Below are positions 6,376 to 9,299 of a stretch of 9,299 nucleotides of DNA, piece by piece. A model generated the notes under the pieces. It did no database searches, was not told where the DNA came from, and saw only the letters and a list, made by a program, of their open reading frames with translations. The stretch is from positions 1 through 9,299 of the forward strand of contig PNND01000368.1 of assembly GCA_013824045.1 (NCBI GenBank). The letters are read 5' to 3'. Made by a program: the position numbers and the translations under genes. Source of the DNA: Rhodobacter sp. Its GTDB lineage: Bacteria; Pseudomonadota; Alphaproteobacteria; Rhodobacterales; Rhodobacteraceae. Each line of letters opens with the position of its first letter. Within the stretch, counting starts at the first letter, position 1.

Positions 6376-7221
6376 TTATCCCCGCACTCTCTGGGAGGGA
6401 TGCCAGAACGTGACCCGTCTTTCGATCATGGCCACGAAACCGTAAAACAGCGTGCCCGAAAGGGCTGCCACGAAAATCTGCGCCCAGACCATCGGAAGCG
6501 CAAGCGATCCGACAGCGGTCGAGATGCGGAACCCCATCCCCCGGGTGGGAGAGCCGAAAAACTCCGCAACAATCGCCCCGATGACCGCCAAGGTTGTGGC
6601 AATCTTCAACCCGTTGAAGATGAAGGGCATCGCCGCCGGCAGCCGCAGCTTCAACAGCGTCGGCCAATACCCCGCGCCATAGGTCCGCATCAGGTCGCGG
6701 TGCATCCGGTCGCTCGCTGTCAATCCCGCCACCGCATTGACCAGCACCGGAAAGAACACCATCGCGAAGACCACCGCCGCCTTCGATTGCCAGCCAAACC
6801 CGAACCAGGTCACCATGATCGGCGCCACCCCCACGATGGGCAACGCCGCCACGAAATTGCCCACCGGCAGCAGGCCCCGCGTCAACAGTTGCGACCGGTC
6901 CACCAGCACCGCCACCACCAGCGCCGCGCCGCAGCCCATCACATAGCCCGACAGCGCGCCTTTCACGATGGTCTGCACAAAGTCCGACCACAGCAGTCCA
7001 AGGTTTCCCCCCACCGTCGCCGCCACCACCGATGGCGCGGGCAAAATCACCTCCGGCACGGCCAGCGCCCGCACCGCACCTTCCCACAGCACCAGCACGG
7101 CAAGCCCGAACAGCACCGGCGGCACCAACCGCAATGGCCCCGCCTTCACCCGCCCCGCGATCCAGACATTCACACCCCAAGCCACCAGCCAGAACAGGAC
7201 GGCCCCCCACAGCACCATCAT
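6376..7221 (-). CDS. ABC transporter inner-membrane permease 2 (SsuC/ThiX-like)
   Basis: The product has 281 residues with about six to seven hydrophobic segments and the binding-protein-dependent transport fold. The EAA-type cytoplasmic loop that docks on the ATPase is at about 175-198 (MRTYGAGYWPTLLKLRLPAA), followed by a conserved FIFNGLKIATTLAVIGAIVAE helix (first 20 residues at 200-219). PAPSVV (61-66) is typical of SsuC/TauC/ThiX-like permeases. Start: the ATG at 7221 overlaps the stop of permease 1 as ATGA (7218-7221), so translation is coupled; an adjacent ATG at 7218 is an equal alternative, and a longer frame back to 7320 would overlap permease 1 by about 100 bp with low-complexity residues. 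It likely forms a heterodimer with permease 1 and handles the ligand of the binding protein 34 bp downstream. Confidence 0.92.
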   Translation of the reverse strand: MMVLWGAVLFWLVAWGVNVWIAGRVKAGPLRLVPPVLFGLAVLVLWEGAVRALAVPEVILPAPSVVAATVGGNLGLLWSDFVQTIVKGALSGYVMGCGAALVVAVLVDRSQLLTRGLLPVGNFVAALPIVGVAPIMVTWFGFGWQSKAAVVFAMVFFPVLVNAVAGLTASDRMHRDLMRTYGAGYWPTLLKLRLPAAMPFIFNGLKIATTLAVIGAIVAEFFGSPTRGMGFRISTAVGSLALPMVWAQIFVAALSGTLFYGFVAMIERRVTFWHPSQRVRG

Positions 7222-8105
7222 GGCCGCACCCCCATCATCCGGTCCGCCCCGCGCTGCAACGCCCCGACCGCAAGGATCAAGAGCCCCGCCACCAACGCCG
7301 CCGCAAACAGCGAGGCCCACATGAGCAAAGGCTGGCCGAACTGGCTCGCCACCAGCATCCGCGCCCCCAGCCCTTCAACCGCCCCGGTCGGCAACTCGCC
7401 CACAATCGCCCCCACCAGCGCCGCCGCAATCGCAACCTTCAGGCTGGCAAAGAAGTAAGGCATCGAAGAGGGCAACCGCAGATACAGAAAACTCTGCCAC
7501 CCATTCGCATTCCACGTCGCCAACTGGTCCAGTTGCATCGCATCGGGCGACCGCAACCCCTTCACCATCCCCACCAGCACCGGGAAGAAGCTCAGATAGG
7601 CGCTGATGATGGTCTTGGAGACCAACCTGTTCTCCACCCCCAACGCCTCCCCCAGCGATAGGGTGTTGGACAAGACCACGATCATCGGCGCCAGCGCCAC
7701 GATGGGGATGGTCTGGCTGATCACCGCCCAAGGCATGACCGTCGCCTCCATCACCCGGAAATAGACAATCCCGATCGCCAGCGACACACCCAGCAGAATG
7801 CCCATGGCAAAGCCCGCCAGCGTCGCCTCCATCGTCACCCAGCCATGATAGACAAGGCTGCGCTTGCTCGTGATGGCTTGCCCCGTGATCCCGTCCCACA
7901 GCGCCACCGCCACCTGATGCGGCGCGGGCAGCAGCGGCCGCTCCAGCGCCATCGTGGCCCGCACCACCTCGCCAAATCCCGGCGTGGTCCCCGCCCGCTC
8001 GGCCTGATCATAGACCCAGGTGGAATTCATCCACACCGCCGCCACATACCAGATCACGACGATGATCCCCAGCACGGCCAGCACGGGCAAGGTTTTCCCC
8101 TTCAT
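7218..8105 (-). CDS. ABC transporter inner-membrane permease 1 (SsuC/ThiX-like, with extended periplasmic N-terminal part)
   Basis: The product has 295 residues. A first helix (about 7-26) is followed by a polar stretch of some 60 residues (27-85), then the usual permease core. The EAA-type loop is at about 193-215 (DQLATWNANGWQSFLYLRLP), followed by FFASLKVAIAAALVGAIVGE (218-237), which mirrors permease 2. The two are related but diverged and probably pair as a heterodimer around one importer channel. The ATG at 8105 overlaps, as ATGA, the stop of the upstream DMT-like frame once that frame is restored. It ends in an ATGA overlap with permease 2. ThiX systems usually have one permease gene, so the paired arrangement argues for a different member of the family. 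Confidence 0.92.
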   Translation of the reverse strand: MKGKTLPVLAVLGIIVVIWYVAAVWMNSTWVYDQAERAGTTPGFGEVVRATMALERPLLPAPHQVAVALWDGITGQAITSKRSLVYHGWVTMEATLAGFAMGILLGVSLAIGIVYFRVMEATVMPWAVISQTIPIVALAPMIVVLSNTLSLGEALGVENRLVSKTIISAYLSFFPVLVGMVKGLRSPDAMQLDQLATWNANGWQSFLYLRLPSSMPYFFASLKVAIAAALVGAIVGELPTGAVEGLGARMLVASQFGQPLLMWASLFAAALVAGLLILAVGALQRGADRMMGVRP

Positions 8106-8436
8106 CCCCGCGCTCCTTGCGGCCAGGCGATCAACGCCACCGCCACTATCCCCAGCACCACCCCGCCGCCTGCATCCCCGTCAGCCGCTCGCCGAACCAC
8201 AACACCCCGATCAGCGCCAGCGCCACCAGTTGCACCACCGATGAGATCGCCACCGCCAGCGCCAACCCGCTTTCCCGCATCAGCCGCACCATCATAAGGT
8301 TGCCCACCAGAAAGCAGCCCAACGCCAGCGCCAAGGTCGGCCATTGCCCAGACCCCGCATAGGCCCGCAGCACGGAATTCGCCGCGATAAAGGCAACCAT
8401 CGCCCCCGAAAGCCACAGCATCAGCCCCGCGCTCAC
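8102..8436 (-). pseudogene. Small DMT/EamA-like membrane protein, frame broken at a G run (8161-8164)
   Basis: From a GTG at 8436 the frame gives 96 residues with three hydrophobic helices (about 5-24, 34-52, 57-77), ending VLWFGERLTGMQAAG then WCWG and a TAG at 8146. The GERLTGMQ turn is typical of DMT/EamA transporters just before their last helix. That helix is present in the -1 frame: VVLGIVAVALIAWPQGARG, ending in a TGA at 8104-8102 that overlaps the permease 1 ATG. One missing G in the GGGG run (8164-8161, minus strand), or a -1 slip on it, joins the halves into 111 residues with four helices. It may therefore be a sequencing indel, a recent mutation, or recoding; if the stop is real the product lacks its last helix. 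Small four-helix DMT proteins act as membrane transporters, usually as dimers. Its role within an ABC operon is unknown. Confidence 0.75.
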
Positions 8437-8448
8437 TCTAAACCCCCG

Positions 8449-8473
8449 GCTTCATCTTGGCCCAAATACCCAA
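8449..8473. repeat. 25-bp intergenic repeat, copy 2
   Basis: Identical over 25 bp to 5238-5262 and in the same orientation. It lies in the 120-bp gap between the ATPase stop and the GTG start of the DMT-like gene, ending 13 bp from that start. The rest of the gap (8474-8556) shows no clear terminator, so transcription from the ATPase gene probably passes through it. Confidence 0.8.
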
Positions 8474-8556
8474 AAGCACCGCCCGCCACAGGCACCACTG
8501 TAACCGGATAGCCTCTGCCTCCCTTGGCACGGAAAAGGGTCGCACAGCGCAAAGTC

Positions 8557-9299
8557 TCACACCTCATCGCCATGCCCCGCCCGCAGGCCCTCGCGCACCC
8601 GATGCGCGATCTCGATAAACTCGCGGCTATCGCGAATGTCCAAGGGCCGCTCCTTCGGCAGCGGCGAGTCGATCACATCCGTGATCCGCCCCGGTCGCGG
8701 GCTCATCACCACGATCTTCGTGGACAGATAAACCGCCTCGGGGATCGAATGGGTCACGAACCCGATGGTCTTTCCCGTCGCCGCCCAGAGCTTCAGCAAT
8801 TCCTCATTCAGCCGGTCCCGCACGATCTCATCCAGCGCGCCAAACGGCTCGTCCATCAGCAGGATATCGGCATCAAAGGCCAGCGCGCGCGCAATCGAGG
8901 CCCGCTGCTGCATCCCACCCGACAACTGCCAAGGAAATTTCTTTCCGAACCCGCCCAACTCGACCAGATCCAGCACCCGCGCGATCCGCTCAGCCTGCTC
9001 GGCCTTGGAAAACCCCATGATCTCAAGGGGCAGCGCGATATTCCCCGCAATCGTGCGCCACGGATACAGCCCCGCCGCCTGAAACACATAACCATAGGCG
9101 CGCTTCATGCGCGCTTCGTCCGGGCTCATCCCGTTCACCGTCAGACTGCCGCCCGTCGGGTGCTCCAGCGCCGCCACGCAGCGCAAGAAGGTGGTCTTGC
9201 CGCACCCCGACGGCCCGATGAAGGACACGAAATCCCCCCGGTTCACTGTCAGGTTCACGTCCTTGAGCGCATGCACCGGCCCATCCCCGGTCTCGAAGG
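8557..9299 (-). CDS. ABC transporter ATP-binding protein (SsuB/TauB/ThiZ-like), N-terminus cut by window edge
   Basis: 246 residues are visible and the frame stays open to the right edge. Residues before the first possible GTG start (9276) read FETGDGPVHALKDVNL, which matches how this family normally begins, so the gene continues outside the window. All ATPase motifs are present: Walker A GPSGCGKTT (28-36), Q-loop VFQ (71-73), signature LSGGMQQR (125-132), Walker B ILLMDEP (145-151), D-loop GALD (153-156) and switch histidine H183. It should energise import from the cytoplasmic side through the two permeases downstream. A 120-bp gap with a repeat separates it from the DMT-like gene, the only loose joint in the operon. 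The operon promoter is not in the window. Confidence 0.95.
   Translation of the reverse strand, partial: FETGDGPVHALKDVNLTVNRGDFVSFIGPSGCGKTTFLRCVAALEHPTGGSLTVNGMSPDEARMKRAYGYVFQAAGLYPWRTIAGNIALPLEIMGFSKAEQAERIARVLDLVELGGFGKKFPWQLSGGMQQRASIARALAFDADILLMDEPFGALDEIVRDRLNEELLKLWAATGKTIGFVTHSIPEAVYLSTKIVVMSPRPGRITDVIDSPLPKERPLDIRDSREFIEIAHRVREGLRAGHGDEV

Noticed and set aside
4731..6413. A 560-codon open frame on the plus strand, and others at 737-1648, 1976-3046 and 3027-3887
   Set aside because: They lie opposite strongly supported minus-strand genes, are rich in Pro/Arg/His/Ala as expected for antisense frames in GC-rich DNA, and show no domain motif; the first also crosses a terminator and two intergenic elements.
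8437..8556. Possible riboswitch or separate promoter in the gap after the ATPase gene
   Set aside because: I found no conserved THI-box or other riboswitch core and no convincing -35/-10 pair, only the 25-bp repeat.

Overview
The window looks like an alphaproteobacterial chromosome segment, most likely from the Rhodobacteraceae (Rhodobacter/Gemmobacter/Paracoccus-type). The grounds are very high GC with strong C/G bias at third positions, a FliM-like protein of the kind I associate with Rhodobacterales, a RamB/PrpR-type acyl-CoA regulator, and ORF architecture I recall from that group. This placement is from memory and was not checked by a search. Every gene I can support lies on the minus strand, so the order below follows transcription, from high to low coordinates.

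ABC transporter operon (9299 to about 5288). The 3' part of an NMT1/ThiY-type importer operon encodes an ATPase (cut by the window edge), a small DMT/EamA-like membrane protein broken by a -1 shift at a G run, two permeases and a periplasmic binding protein. The DMT gene (once its frame is restored), permease 1 and permease 2 are joined by ATGA overlaps. The operon ends in a strong rho-independent terminator at 5288-5323. The substrate is unknown: a thiamin precursor, a riboflavin-like compound or a pyrimidine are the main options.

Sensory/metabolic-regulation locus (5262 to 353). An XRE-family regulator of the short-chain fatty acyl-CoA type (ScfR/RamB/PrpR-like) has its own short upstream region with paired TTTACAA half-sites. 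It is followed by a 193-bp intergenic stretch holding six perfect-period 14-bp tandem repeats, several carrying a -35-like TTGACA. Next comes a tightly coupled operon: a stand-alone receiver, an 88-aa two-helix membrane protein, and an 895-residue hybrid of an SLC5 Na+/solute symporter, a STAC region and a histidine kinase. Together these look like a carbon-status (acetate/propionate-type) sensing module. The most interesting observation is that the XRE regulator contains a segment resembling the HisKA/DHp phospho-acceptor helices of the neighbouring kinase, with the His-Glu pair kept.

Left edge (298 to 1). The N-terminal 99 residues of a FliM/FliN-like protein run off the window.

Two identical 25-bp intergenic repeats (5238-5262 and 8449-8473) share orientation. 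There are no tRNA, rRNA, CRISPR or insertion-sequence signals. No gene-free stretch exceeds 300 bp; the longest is 3675-3867.
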